Origin: Zhengitettix transpicula
Taxonomy: Eukaryota > Arthropoda > Insecta > Orthoptera > Tetrigidae
Length of the DNA stretch: 64,000 nt
Direction: 5' to 3'
Assembly (NCBI GenBank): GCA_037074705.1
Contig: JAYJMR010000034.1
Location: forward strand, 124,001 to 188,000
A model generated the notes under the pieces. The model was not told the DNA's origin. It saw nothing but the letters and a program-made list of their open reading frames with translations, and ran no database searches. Shown piece by piece: positions 12,111-24,157 of the stretch. Position numbers and translations under genes: made by a program. Each line of letters starts with the position of its first letter. Within the stretch, counting starts at the first letter, position 1.

Positions 12111-13843
12111 TCTAATCCAATAAACGAGAAATATTTCGAAATTTTTACTCGTATTAAAATTCTGATTCCATAAAAAACTAACGCATTTTCATTACATTAA
12201 AACAAATTTTTTGTGAAAATTTTAAATATTTTGGAACTTCTAACAGATGAATAACAAAAATATTTACCGTATTGTTCCGTGTTAATTTATGTGATTATAA
12301 AAACATCGATATCTTGTACACTGTTAAGGTATCTAACAGATATCTCGCTAATAAAGTACAGATTCTGAATATACATTGCGATTCGGCTATTTGTAACCTT
12401 TATGCTTAGGGTTTCGTCAAAATTACGCTTTGCATCAGAAAACAGTAGAGATATCTAAAAAAAACCTACTTTATTTTATTCATAATTACGGATTAAACAA
12501 ACATTCCAAGCATTTTAGCCACATCATACGAATACTTTTTTAAAAAATGACCTAATTCTCTTTCCGATAAAAAAAATATTTCGAATAGTTTTATTTGTAT
12601 CAGAATTCTGATTACATAAAAAATTTACTCAATTTCGCTACATTAGGACGATTTTTTTGAACCACAATTTAAAATATTTTCAACGTCTAACTGATGAATA
12701 ACAAAAATGTTTACCGTAATGTTCCGTGTAAGTTTAAGTGATTATAAATATATCGATATCTAGAACACTGTTAAGATGTCTAACTAAAAACTCGCGAATA
12801 AAGTACAGGTTCTGCAAAAACGTTGAAATTCGGCTATTTGTAACCTTTATGCTTAGGGTTTCGTCAAAATTACGCATTACATCGCTAAACAGTTGCGATT
12901 TTTTAAAAAACATACTTTATTTTATTCAAAATTACATTTTTAACAAACATTAAGGTCATTTATGACACATCATACGAATACTTTTTAAGAAAATGTCTCT
13001 TCTTCTAATCCTGAAAAAGAGAAATATTTCGAAAAGTTTTCTTCGTATTAGAATTCTGATTTCATAAAAAAATTACGCATTTTCATTACATTAAGACGAA
13101 TGTTTAAAAAATTTTAAAAATTTATGAACTTCTCACTGATGATTAACAAAAATATTTACTGTATTGTTCCGTGTTAATTTATGTGATATAAATAAATCGA
13201 TATCTTGTACTCTGTTAACATATTTAACTGATATCTCGTTAATAAAGTACAGATTATGCATATATATTGCGATTCGGCTATTTGTAACCTTTATGCTTAG
13301 GGTTTCGTCAAAATAACGCATTGCATCGCAAAACAGTTGAGATATCTAAAAAAACATTCTTTATTTTGTTTAAAATTACATTTTTAACAAACATTTTGAG
13401 CATTTTTGCCACATCATACGAATACTTTTTAAGAAAATGGCTCTACTTCTATTTCCGATAAAAAAAAATATTTCGAAAAGTTTTATTCCTATCAGAATTC
13501 TGATTACATAAAAAATTGATTTAATTTCGCTACATTAGGACGATTTTTTTGATACAATTTAAAATATTTTCAACGTCTAACTGATGAATAACAAAAATGT
13601 TTACCGTAATGTTCCGTGTAAGTTTAAGTAATTATAAATATATCGATATCTAGAACACTGTTAAGATATCTAACTAAAAACTCGCGAATAAAGTACAGGT
13701 TCTGCATAAACGTTAAAATTCGGCTATTTGTAACCTTTATGCTTAGGGTTTCGTAAAAATTACGCATTACATCGCTAAACAGTTGCGATTTTTAAAGAAA
13801 CATACTTTATTTTATTCAAAATTACATTTTAAACAAACATTCC

Positions 13844-15638
13844 GAGCTTTTTAGCCACATCATACGAATACTTTTTAAGAAAATGGCTCTACTTCTATTT
13901 CCGATAAAGAAAAATATTTCGAAAAGTTTTATACGTATCAGAATTCTGATTTCACAACAAATTTAAACAGTTTCGCTACATTAGGACGATTCTTTTGAGA
14001 CAATTTAAAATATTTTTCAACGTCTATCTGATGAATAACAAAAATATTTACCGTATTGTTCCGTGTAAATTTATGTGATTCTAAATATATCGATATTTTG
14101 TACACTGTTAAAATATCTAACAGATATCTCGCTAATACAGTACAGATTCTGCATATACATTGTGATTCGGCTATTTGTAACCTCTATTCTTTGAGTATCG
14201 TCAGAATTACGCATTACATCGCAAAACAGGAGAGATATATAAAAAAAACATACTTTATTTTATTCAAAATTACATTTGAAACGAACATTCCGAGCTTTTT
14301 AGCCACATCATACGAATACTTTTTAAGAAAATGGCTCTACTTCTATTTCCGATAAAGAAAAATATTTCGAAAAGTTTTATAAGGATCAGAATTCTGATTT
14401 CATAACAAATATAAACAGTTTCGCTACATTTGGACGATTTTTTTGAGACAATTTAAAATAATTTTCAACGTTTAACTGATGAATAACAAAAATATTTACC
14501 GTATTGTTCCGTGTAAATTTATGTGATTCAAAATATATCGATATCTTGTACACTGTTAAAATATCTAACAGATATCTCGATAATACAGTACAGATTCTGC
14601 ATATAAATTGTGATTCGGCTATTTGTAACCTCTATTCTTGGAGTATCGTCATAATTTCGCATTACATGGCAAATCAGTAGAGATATATAAAAAAAACATA
14701 CTTTATTTTATTCAAAATTACATTTGAATCCAACATTCCGAGCTTTTTATCCACATCATACGAATACTTTTTAAGAAAATGGCTCTACTTCTATTTCCGA
14801 TAAAGAAAAATATTTCGAAAAGTTTTATACGTATCAGGATTCTGATTTCACAACAAATTTAAACAGTTTCGCTACATTAGGACGATTCTTTTGAGACAAT
14901 TTAAAATATTTTTCAACGTCTATCTGATGAATAACAAAAATATTTACCGTATTGTTCCGTGTAAATTTATGTGATTCTAAATATATCGATATTTTGTACA
15001 CTGTTTAAATATATCTAACAGATATCTCGCTTATACAGTACAGATTCTGCATATACATTGTGATTCGGCTATTTGTAACCTCTATTCTTTGAGTATCGTC
15101 AGAATTACGCAATTACATCGCAAAACAGGAGAGATATATAAAAAAAACATACTTTATTTTGTTCAAAATTACATTTGAAACGAACATTCCGAGCTTTTTA
15201 GCCACATCATACAAATACTTTTTAAGAAAATGGCTCTACTTCTAATCCTGAAAAAGAGAAATATTTCGAAAAGTTTTATTCGTATTAGACTTCTGATTTC
15301 ATAAAAAATTTACGCATTTCCATTCCATTAAGACGAAGTTATTGTGAAAACTTTAAATATTTTTGAACTTCTTACGGATCAATAACAAAATTATTTAGCG
15401 TATTGTTCTGTGTAAATTCATGTGATTATATATATATTGACATCTTGTACACTGTTAACATATCTAACAGATATCTCGCTAATAAAGTACAGATTCTGCA
15501 TATACATTGCGATTCGGCTATTTGTAACCTCTAGGCTTAGAGTATGGTCATAATTACGCTTTACATCGCAAAACTGTAGAGATATCTAAAAAAAACATAC
15601 TTTATTTTATTCAAAATTACATTTGAAACGAACATTCC
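13844..15638 (+). repeat. Transition block: D, B/C-like, D, A
   Basis: Monomers start at 13844 (D), 14292 (B/C-like, with private TATAAGGATCAG), 14740 (D) and 15191 (A). These are the first copies with the diagnostic sites of the homogenised subtypes: CACAACAAATTTAAACAG in D and TAGACTTCTGATTTC in A. They still carry private changes, and the D copies have GTTCCGTGTAAAT rather than the GTTCCGTGGAAAT that becomes standard from 20,570 on. Confidence 0.85.
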
Positions 15639-18600
15639 GAGCTTTTTAGCCACATCATACGAATACTTTTTAAGAAGATGGCTCTACTTCTATTTTCGAT
15701 AAAGAAAAATATTTCGAACAGTTTTATACGTATCAGAATTCTGATTTCATAACAAATTTAAACAGTTTCGCTACATTAGGACGATTATTTTGAGACAATT
15801 TAAAATAATTTTCAACGTCTAACTGATGAATAACAAAAAAATTTACCTTATTGTTCCGTGTAAATTTATGTGATTTAAAATATATCGATATCTTGTACAC
15901 TGTTAAAATATCTAACAGATATCTCGATAATACAGTACAGATTCTGCATATAAATTGTGATTCGGCTATTTGTAACCTCTATTCTTGGAGTATCGTCATA
16001 ATTACGCATTACATCGCAAAACAGAAGAGATATATAAAAAAAACATACTTTATTTTATTCAAAATTACATTTAAAACCAACATTCCGAGCTTTTTAGCCA
16101 CATCATACGAATACTTTTTAAGAAAATGGCTCTACTTCTATTTCCGATAAAGAAAAATATTTCGAAAAGTTTTATACGTATCAGAATTCTGATTTCACAA
16201 CAAATTTAAACAGTTTCGCTACATTAGGACGATTCTTTTGAGACAATTTAAAATATTTTTCAACGTCTATCTGATGAATAACAAAAATATTTACCGTATT
16301 GTTCCGTGTAAATTTATGTGATTCTAAATATATCGATATTTTGTACACTGTTAAAATATCTAACAGATATCTCGCTAATACAGTACAGATTCTGCATATA
16401 CATTGTGATTCGGCTATTTGTAACCTCTATTCTTTGAGTATCGTCAGAATTACGCATTACATCGCAAAACAGGAGAGATATATAAAAAAAACATACTTTG
16501 TTTTATTCAAAATTACATTTGAAACGAACATTCCGAGCTTTTTAGCCACATCATACAAATACTTTTTAAGAAAATGGCTCTACTTCTAATCCTAAAAAAG
16601 AGAAATATTTCGAAAAGTTTTATTCGTATTAGACTTCTGATTTCATAAAAAATTTACGCATTTCCATTCCAATAAGACGAAGTTATTGTGAAAACTTTAA
16701 ATATTTTTTGAACTTCTTACGGATCAATAACAAAATTATTTAGCGTATTGTTCTGTGTAAATTTATGTGATTATATATATATTGACATCTTGTACACTGT
16801 TAACATATCTAACAGATATCTCGCTAATAAAGTACAGATTCTGCATATACATTGCGATTCGGCTATTTGTAACCTCTAGGCTTAGAGTATCGTCATAATT
16901 ACGCTTTACATCGCAAAACTGTAGAGATATCTAAAAAAAACATACTTTATTTTATTCAAAATTACATTTGAAACGAACATTCCGAGCTTTTTAGCCACAT
17001 CATACAAATACTTTTTAAGAAAATGGCTCTACTTCTAATCCTGAAAAAGAGAAATATTTCGAAAAGTTTTATTCGTATTAGACTTCTGATTTCATAAAAA
17101 ATTTACGCATTTCCATTCCATTAAGACGAAGTTATTGTGAAAACTTTAAATATTTTTGAACTTCTTACGGATCAATAACAAAATTATTTAGCGTATTGTT
17201 CTGTGTAAATTCATGTGATTATATATATATTGACATCTTGTACACTGTTAACATATCTAACAGATATCTCGCTAATAAAGTACAGATTCTGCATATACAT
17301 TGCGATTCGGCTATTTGTAACCTCTAGGCTTAGAGTATCGTCATAATTACGCTTTACCTCGCAAAACTGTAGAGATATCTAAAAAAAACATACTTTATTT
17401 TATTCAAAATTACATTTGAAACGAACATTCCGAGCTTTTTAGCCACATCATACGAATACTTTTTAAGAAGATGGCTCTACTTCTATTTTCGATAAAGAAA
17501 AATATTTCGAACAGTTTTATACGTATCAGAATTCTGATTTCATAACAAATTTAAACAGTTTCGCTACATTAGGACGATTATTTTGAGACAATTTAAAATA
17601 ATTTTCAACGTCTAACTGATGAATAACAAAAATATTTACCGTATTGTTCCGTGTAAATTTATGTGATTCAAAATATATCGATATCTTGTACACTGTTAAA
17701 ATATCTAACAGATATCTCGATAATACAGTACAGATTCTGCATATAAATTGTGATTCGGCTATTTGTAACCTCTATTCTTGGAGTATCGTCATAATTACGC
17801 ATTACATCGCAAAACAGAAGAGATATATAAAAAAAACATACTTTATTTTATTCAAAATTACATTTAAAACTAACATTCCGAGCTTTTTAGCCACATCATA
17901 CGAATACTTTTTAAGAAAATGGCTCTACTTCTATTTCCGATAAAGAAAAATATTTCGAAAAGTTTTATACGTATCAGAATTCTGATTTCACAACAAATTT
18001 AAACAGTTTCGCTACATTAGGACGATTCTTTTGAGACAATTTAAAATATTTTTCAACGTCTATCTGATGAATAACAAAAATATTTACCGTATTGTTCCGT
18101 GTAAATTTATGTGATTCTAAATATATCGATATTTTGTACACTGTTAAAATATCTAACAGATATCTCGCTAATACAGTACAGATTCTGCATATACATTGTG
18201 ATTCGGCTATTTGTAACCTCTATTCTTTGAGTATCGTCAGAATTACGCATTACATCGCAAAACAGGAGAGATATATAAAAAAAACATACTTTGTTTTATT
18301 CAAAATTACATTTGAAACGAACATTCCGAGCTTTTTAGCCACATCATACAAATACTTTTTAAGAAAATGGCTCTACTTCTAATCCTGAAAAAGAGAAATA
18401 TTTCGAAAAGTTTTATTCGTATTAGACTTCTGATTTCATAAAAAATTTACGCATTTCCATTCCAATAAGACGAAGTTATTGTGAAAACTTTAAATATTTT
18501 TTGAACTTCTTACGGATCAATAACAAAATTATTTAGCGTATTGTTCTGTGTGAATTTATGTGATTATATATATATTGACATCTTGTACACTGTTAACATA

Positions 18601-19224
18601 TCTAACAGATATCTCGCTAATAAAGTACAGATTCTGCATATACATTGCGATTCGGCTATTTGTAACCTCTAGGCTTAGAGTATCGTCATAATTACGCTTT
18701 ACATCGCAAAACTGTAGAGATATCTAAAAAAAACATACTTTATTTTATTCAAAATTACATTTGAAACGAACATTCCGAGCTTTTTAGCCACATCATACAA
18801 ATACTTTTTAAGAAGATGGCTCTACTTCTATTTTCGATAAAGAAAAATATTTCGAACAGTTTTATACGTATCAGAATTCTGATTTCATAACAAATTTAAA
18901 CAGTTTCGCTACATTAGGACGATTATTTTGAGACAATTTAAAATAATTTTCAACGTCTAACTGATGAATAACAAAAATATTTACCGTATTGTTCCGTGTA
19001 AATTTATGTGATTCAAAATATATCGATATCTTATACACTGTTAAAATATCTAACAGATATCTCGATAATACAGTACAGATTCTGCATATAAATTGTGATT
19101 CGGCTATTTGTAACCTCTATTCTTGGAGTATCGTCATAATTACGAATTACATCGCAAAACAGTAGAGATATATAAAAAAAACATACTTTATTTTATTCAA
19201 AATTACATTTGAAACCAACATTCC
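15639..19224 (+). repeat. Four-monomer HOR, B-D-A-A, about 1,793 bp
   Basis: Starts are 15639 B, 16087 D, 16535 A, 16984 A, 17432 B, 17880 D, 18328 A and 18777 B. B to B (15639 to 17432) and D to D (16087 to 17880) are both 1,793 bp. The second cycle keeps the same variants, such as CATACTTTGTTTTATTC in both D monomers (near 16,493 and 18,286), but has only one A before the next B, so the cycle is already broken at 18,777. Confidence 0.88.
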
Positions 19225-20122
19225 GAGCTTTTTAGCCACATCATACGATTACTTTTGAAGAAAAATTGCTCTACTTCTATTTCCGATAAAGAAAAATATT
19301 TCGAAAAGTTTTATACGTATCAGAATTCTGATTTCATAACAAATTTAAACAGTTTCGCTACATTAGGACGATTTTTTTGAGACAATTTAAAATAGATTTC
19401 AACGTCTAACTGATGAATAACAAAAATATTTACCGTATTGTTCCGTGTAAATTTATGTGATTCAAAAAATATCGATATCTTGTACACTGTTAAAATATCT
19501 AACAGATATCTCGATAATACAGTACAGATTCTGCATATAAATTGTGATTCGGCTATTTGTAACCTCTATTCTTGGAGTATCGTCATTATTACGCATTACA
19601 TCGCAAATCAGTAGAGATATATAAAAAAAACATACTTTATTTTATTCAAAATTACATTTGAAACGAACATTCCGAGCTTTTTAGCCACATCATACAAATA
19701 CTTTTTAAGAAAATGGCTCTACTTCTAATCCTGAAAAAGAGAAATATTTCGAAAAGTTTTATTCGTATTAGACTTCTGATTTCATAAAAAATTTACGCAT
19801 TTCCATTCCATTAAGACGAAGTTATTGTGAAAACTTTAAATATTTTTTGAACTTCTTACGGATCAATAACAAAATTATTTAGCGTATTGTTCTGTGTAAA
19901 TTCATGTGATTATATATATATTGACATCTTGTACACTGTTAACATATCTAACAGATATCTCGCTAATAAAGTACAGATTCTGCATATACATTGCGATTCG
20001 GCTATTTGTAACCTCTAGGCTTAGAGTATCGTCATAATTACGCTTTACATCGCAAAACTGTAGAGATATCTAAAAAAAACATACTTTATTTTATTCAAAA
20101 TTACATTTGAAACGAACATTCC
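19225..20122 (+). repeat. Bridge monomers C and A
   Basis: 19225 is the first clear C monomer (GATTACTTTTGAAGAAAAAT, AAAATAGATTTCAACG, CATTATTACGCATTAC) and 19674 is an A monomer. They link the B-D-A-A and BC-D-A-C cycles. No other content is seen. Confidence 0.85.
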
Positions 20123-23100
20123 GAGCTTTTTAGCCACATCATACGAATACTTTTTAAGAAGATGGCTCTACTTCTATTTTCGATAAAGAAAAATATTTCG
20201 AAAAGTTTTATACGTATCAGAATTCTGATTTCATAACAAATTTAAACAGTTTCGCTACATTAGGACGATTTTTTTGAGACAATTTAAAATAGATTTCAAC
20301 GTCTAACTGATGAATAACAAAAATATTTACCGTATTGTTCCGTGTAAATTTATGTGATTCAAAAAATATCGATATCTTGTACACTGTTAAAATATCTAAC
20401 AGATATCTCGATAATACAGTACAGATTCTGCATATAAATTGTGATTCGGCTATTTGTAACCTCTATTCTTGGAGTATCGTCATTATTACGCATTACATCG
20501 CAAATCAGTAGAGATATATAAAAAAACATACTTTATTTTATTCAAAATTACATTTGAAACGAACATTCCGAGCTTTTTATCCACATCATACAAATACTTT
20601 TTAAGAAAATGGCTCTACTTCTATTTCCGATAAAGAAAAATATTTCGAAAAGTTTTATACGTATCAGAATTCTGATTTCACAACAAATTTAAACAGTTTC
20701 GCTACAATAGGACGATTCTTTTGAGACAATTTAAAATATTTTTCAACGTCTATCTGATGAATAACAAAAATATTTACCGTATTGTTCCGTGGAAATTTAT
20801 GTGATTCTAAATATATCGATATTTTGTACACTGTTAAAATATCTAACAGATATCTCGCTAATACAGTACAGATTCTGCATATACATTGTGATTCGGCTAT
20901 TTGTAACCTCTATTCTTTGAGTATCGTCAGAATTACGCATTACATCGCAAAACAGGAGAGATATATAAAAAAAACATACTTTATTTTATTCAAAATTACA
21001 TTTGAAACGAACATTCCGAGCTTTTTAGCCACATCATACAAATACTTTTTAAGAAAATGGCTCTACTTCTAATCCTGAAAAAGAGAAATATTTCGAAAAG
21101 TTTTATTCGTATTAGACTTCTGATTTCATAAAAAATTTACGCATTTCCATTCCATTAAGACGAAGTTATTGTGAAAACTTTAAATATTTTTTGAACTTCT
21201 TACGGATCAATAACAAAATTATTTAGCGTATTGTTCTGTGCAAATTCATGTGATTATATATATATTGACGTCTTGTACACTGTTAACATATCTAACAGAT
21301 ATCTCGCTAATAAAGTACAGATTCTGCATATACATTGCGATTCGGCTATTTGTAACCTCTAGTCTTAGAGTATCGTCATAATTACGCTTTACATCGCAAA
21401 ACTGTAGAGATATCTAAAAAAAACATACTTTATTTTATTCAAAATTACATTTGAACCGAACATTCCGAGCTTTTTAGCCACATTATACGATTACTTTTGA
21501 AGAAAAATTGCTCTACTTCTATTTCCGATAAAGAAAAATATTTCGAAAAGTTTTATACGTATCAGAATTCTGATTTCATAACAAATTTAAACAGTTTCGC
21601 TACATTAGGACGATTTTTTTGAGACAATTTAAAATAGATTTCAACGTCTAACTGATGAATAACAAAAATATTTACCGTATTGTTCCGTGTAAATTTATGT
21701 GATTCAAAAAATATCGATATCTTGTACACTGTTAAAATATCTAACAGATATCTCGATAATACAGTACAGATTCTGCATATAAATTGTGATTCGGCTATTT
21801 GTAACCTCTATTCTTGGAGTATCGTCATTATTACGCATTACATCGCAAAACTGTAGAGATATCTAAAAAAAACATACTTTATTTTATTCAAAATTACATT
21901 TGAAACGAACATTCCGAGCTTTTTAGCCACATCATACGAATACTTTTTAAGAAGATGGCTCTACTTCTATTTTCGATAAAGAAAAATATTTCGAACAGTT
22001 TTATACGTATCAGAATTCTGATTTCATAACAAATTTAAACAGTTTCGCTACATTAGGACGATTATTTTGAGACAATTTAAAATAATTTTCAACGTCTAAC
22101 TGATGAATAACAAAAATATTTACCGTATTGTTCCGTGTAAATTTATGTGATTCAAAAAATATCGATATCTTGTACACTGTTAAAATATCTAACAGATATC
22201 TCGATAATACAGTACAGATTCTGCATATAAATTGTGATTCGGCTATTTGTAACCTCTATTCTTGGAGTATCGTCATTATTACGCATTACATCGCAAATCA
22301 GTAGAGATATATAAAAAAACATACTTTATTTTATTCAAAATTACATTTGAAACGAACATTCCGAGCTTTTTATCCACATCATACAAATACTTTTTAAGAA
22401 AATGGCTCTACTTCTATTTCCGATAAAGAAAAATATTTCGAAAAGTTTTATACGTATCAGAATTCTGATTTCACAACAAATTTAAACAGTTTCGCTACAA
22501 TAGGACGATTCTTTTGAGACAATTTAAAATATTTTTCAACGTCTATCTGATGAATAACAAAAATATTTACCGTATTGTTCCGTGGAAATTTATGTGATTC
22601 TAAATATATCGATATTTTGTACACTGTTAAAATATCTAACAGATATCTCGCTAATACAGTACAGATTCTGCATATACATTGTGATTCGGCTATTTGTAAC
22701 CTCTATTCTTTGAGTATCGTCAGAATTACGCATTACATCGCAAAACAGGAGAGATATATAAAAAAAACATACTTTATTTTATTCAAAATTACATTTGAAA
22801 CGAACATTCCGAGCTTTTTAGCCACATCATACAAATACTTTTTAAGAAAATGGCTCTACTTCTAATCCTGAAAAAGAGAAATATTTCGAAAAGTTTTATT
22901 CGTATTAGACTTCTGATTTCATAAAAAATTTACGCATTTCCATTCCATTAAGACGAAGTTATTGTGAAAACTTTAAATATTTTTTGAACTTCTTACGGAT
23001 CAATAACAAAATTATTTAGCGTATTGTTCTGTGTAAATTCATGTGATTATATATATATTGACATCTTGTACACTGTTAACATATCTAACAGATATCTCGC

Positions 23101-24157
23101 TAATAAAGTACAGATTCTGCATATACATTGCGATTCGGCTATTTGTAACCTCTAGTCTTAGAGTATCGTCATAATTACGCTTTACATCGCAAAACTGTAG
23201 AGATATCTAAAAAAAACATACTTTATTTTATTCAAAATTACATTTGAACCGAACATTCCGAGCTTTTTAGCCACATTATACGATTACTTTTGAAGAAAAA
23301 TTGCTCTACTTCTATTTCCGATAAAGAAAAATATTTCGAAAAGTTTTATACGTATCAGAATTCTGATTTCATAACAAATTTAAACAGTTTCGCTACATTA
23401 GGACGATTTTTTTGAGACAATTTAAAATAGATTTCAACGTCTAACTGATGAATAACAAAAATATTTACCGTATTGTTCCGTGTAAATTTATGTGATTCAA
23501 AAAATATCGATATCTTGTACACTGTTAAAATATCTAACAGATATCTCGATAATACAGTACAGATTCTGCATATAAATTGTGATTCGGCTATTTGTAACCT
23601 CTATTCTTGGAGTATCGTCATTATTACGCATTACATCGCAAATCAGTAGAGATATATAAAAAAAACATACTTTATTTTATTCAAAATTACATTTGAAACG
23701 AACATTCCGAGCATTTTAGCCACATCATACAAATACTTTTTAAGAAAATGGCTCTACTTCTAATCCTGAAAAAGAGAAATATTTCGAAAAGTTTTATTCG
23801 TATTAGACTTCTGATTTCATAAAAAATTTACGCATTTCCATTCCATTAAGACGAAGTTATTGTGAAAACTTTAAATATTTTTTGAACTTCTTACGGATCA
23901 ATAACAAAATTATTTAGCGTATTGTTCTGTGTAAATTCATGTGATTATATATATATTGACATCTTGTACACTGTTAACATATCTAACAGATATCTCGCTA
24001 ATAAAGTACAGATTCTGCATATACATTGCGATTCGGCTATTTGTAACCTCTAGGCTTAGAGTATCGTCATAATTACGCTTTACATCGCAAAACTGTAGAG
24101 ATATCTAAAAAAAACATACTTTATTTTATTCAAAATTACATTTGAAACGAACATTCC
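20123..24157 (+). repeat. Four-monomer HOR, BC-D-A-C, two copies plus one A
   Basis: Starts are 20123 BC, 20570 D, 21018 A, 21467 C; 21916 BC, 22363 D, 22811 A, 23260 C; then 23709 A. The period is 1,793 bp. The two copies share TTGAACCGAACATTCC and the rare CCACATTATACGATTAC before C (21,479 and 23,271) and CTCTAGTCTTAGAG in A. The C monomer at 21467 switches to an A-type tail (CAAAACTGTAGAGATATC), while the one at 23260 keeps the C tail. Confidence 0.88.
22363..22810 (+). repeat. Representative D-type monomer (448 bp)
   Basis: Diagnostics: GCTTTTTATCCACATC, TTTCACAACAAATTT, GCTACAATAGGACGATTC, AACGTCTATCTGATG, CCGTGGAAATTTATG, GATTCTAAATATATCG, CGATATTTTGTACAC, ATTCTTTGAGTATCGTCAG and CAAAACAGGAGAG. 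Variant D* has CTTTAAATCC and ATTACGAAAAG. D followed by A leaves a 96-codon frame open across the boundary (here 22575-22865), considered and rejected as a gene. Confidence 0.9.

Larger units (their letters stand above)
6781..13258 (+). repeat. Segmental tandem duplication, copy 2 (6,478 bp)
   Basis: This is a near-identical copy of 1219-6780. The offset is 5,562 at the start, 6,031 from about 7,670 to 11,650 (for example 1661 pairs with 7692, and 2252 with 8283), and 6,478 after about 12,110 (5583 pairs with 12061, 6030 with 12508). The steps are explained by one extra monomer plus a 22 bp duplication near 7,136-7,640, and a second extra monomer near 11,655-12,110. Similarity to copy 1 ends at about 13,258, where copy 1 runs on into CATGTATGTT and this copy into CATATATATT. 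Few substitutions separate the copies; one is the GTACC versus AAACC change at 5,350 and 11,381. Confidence 0.92.
1..13843 (+). repeat. Heterogeneous, diverged monomer zone
   Basis: Monomers start at 17, 465, 912, 1360, 1805, 2252, 2699, 3146, 3592, 4039, 4486, 4932, 5583, 6030, 6476, 6922, 7390, 7836, 8283, 8730, 9177, 9623, 10070, 10517, 10963, 11614, 12061, 12508, 12954 and 13398. Class 1 monomers (AATCCTGAAAAAGAG type) include 17, 912, 1360, 2252, 2699, 4486, 4932 and 5583. Class 2 monomers (CGATAAAGAAAAATA type) include 465, 1805, 3146, 3592, 4039 and 6030. Neighbours differ at many positions and class order is irregular, unlike the near-identical copies further right. Monomers 12508 and 13398 share rare variants (ACAGGTTCTGCA and AAACAGTTGCGATTTTT), so they are locally related. 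No gene is visible here. Confidence 0.92.

Noticed and set aside
15190..24157. CRISPR-like array of repeats and spacers
   Set aside because: Units are about 448 bp with no unique spacers between them, far from CRISPR repeat and spacer sizes.
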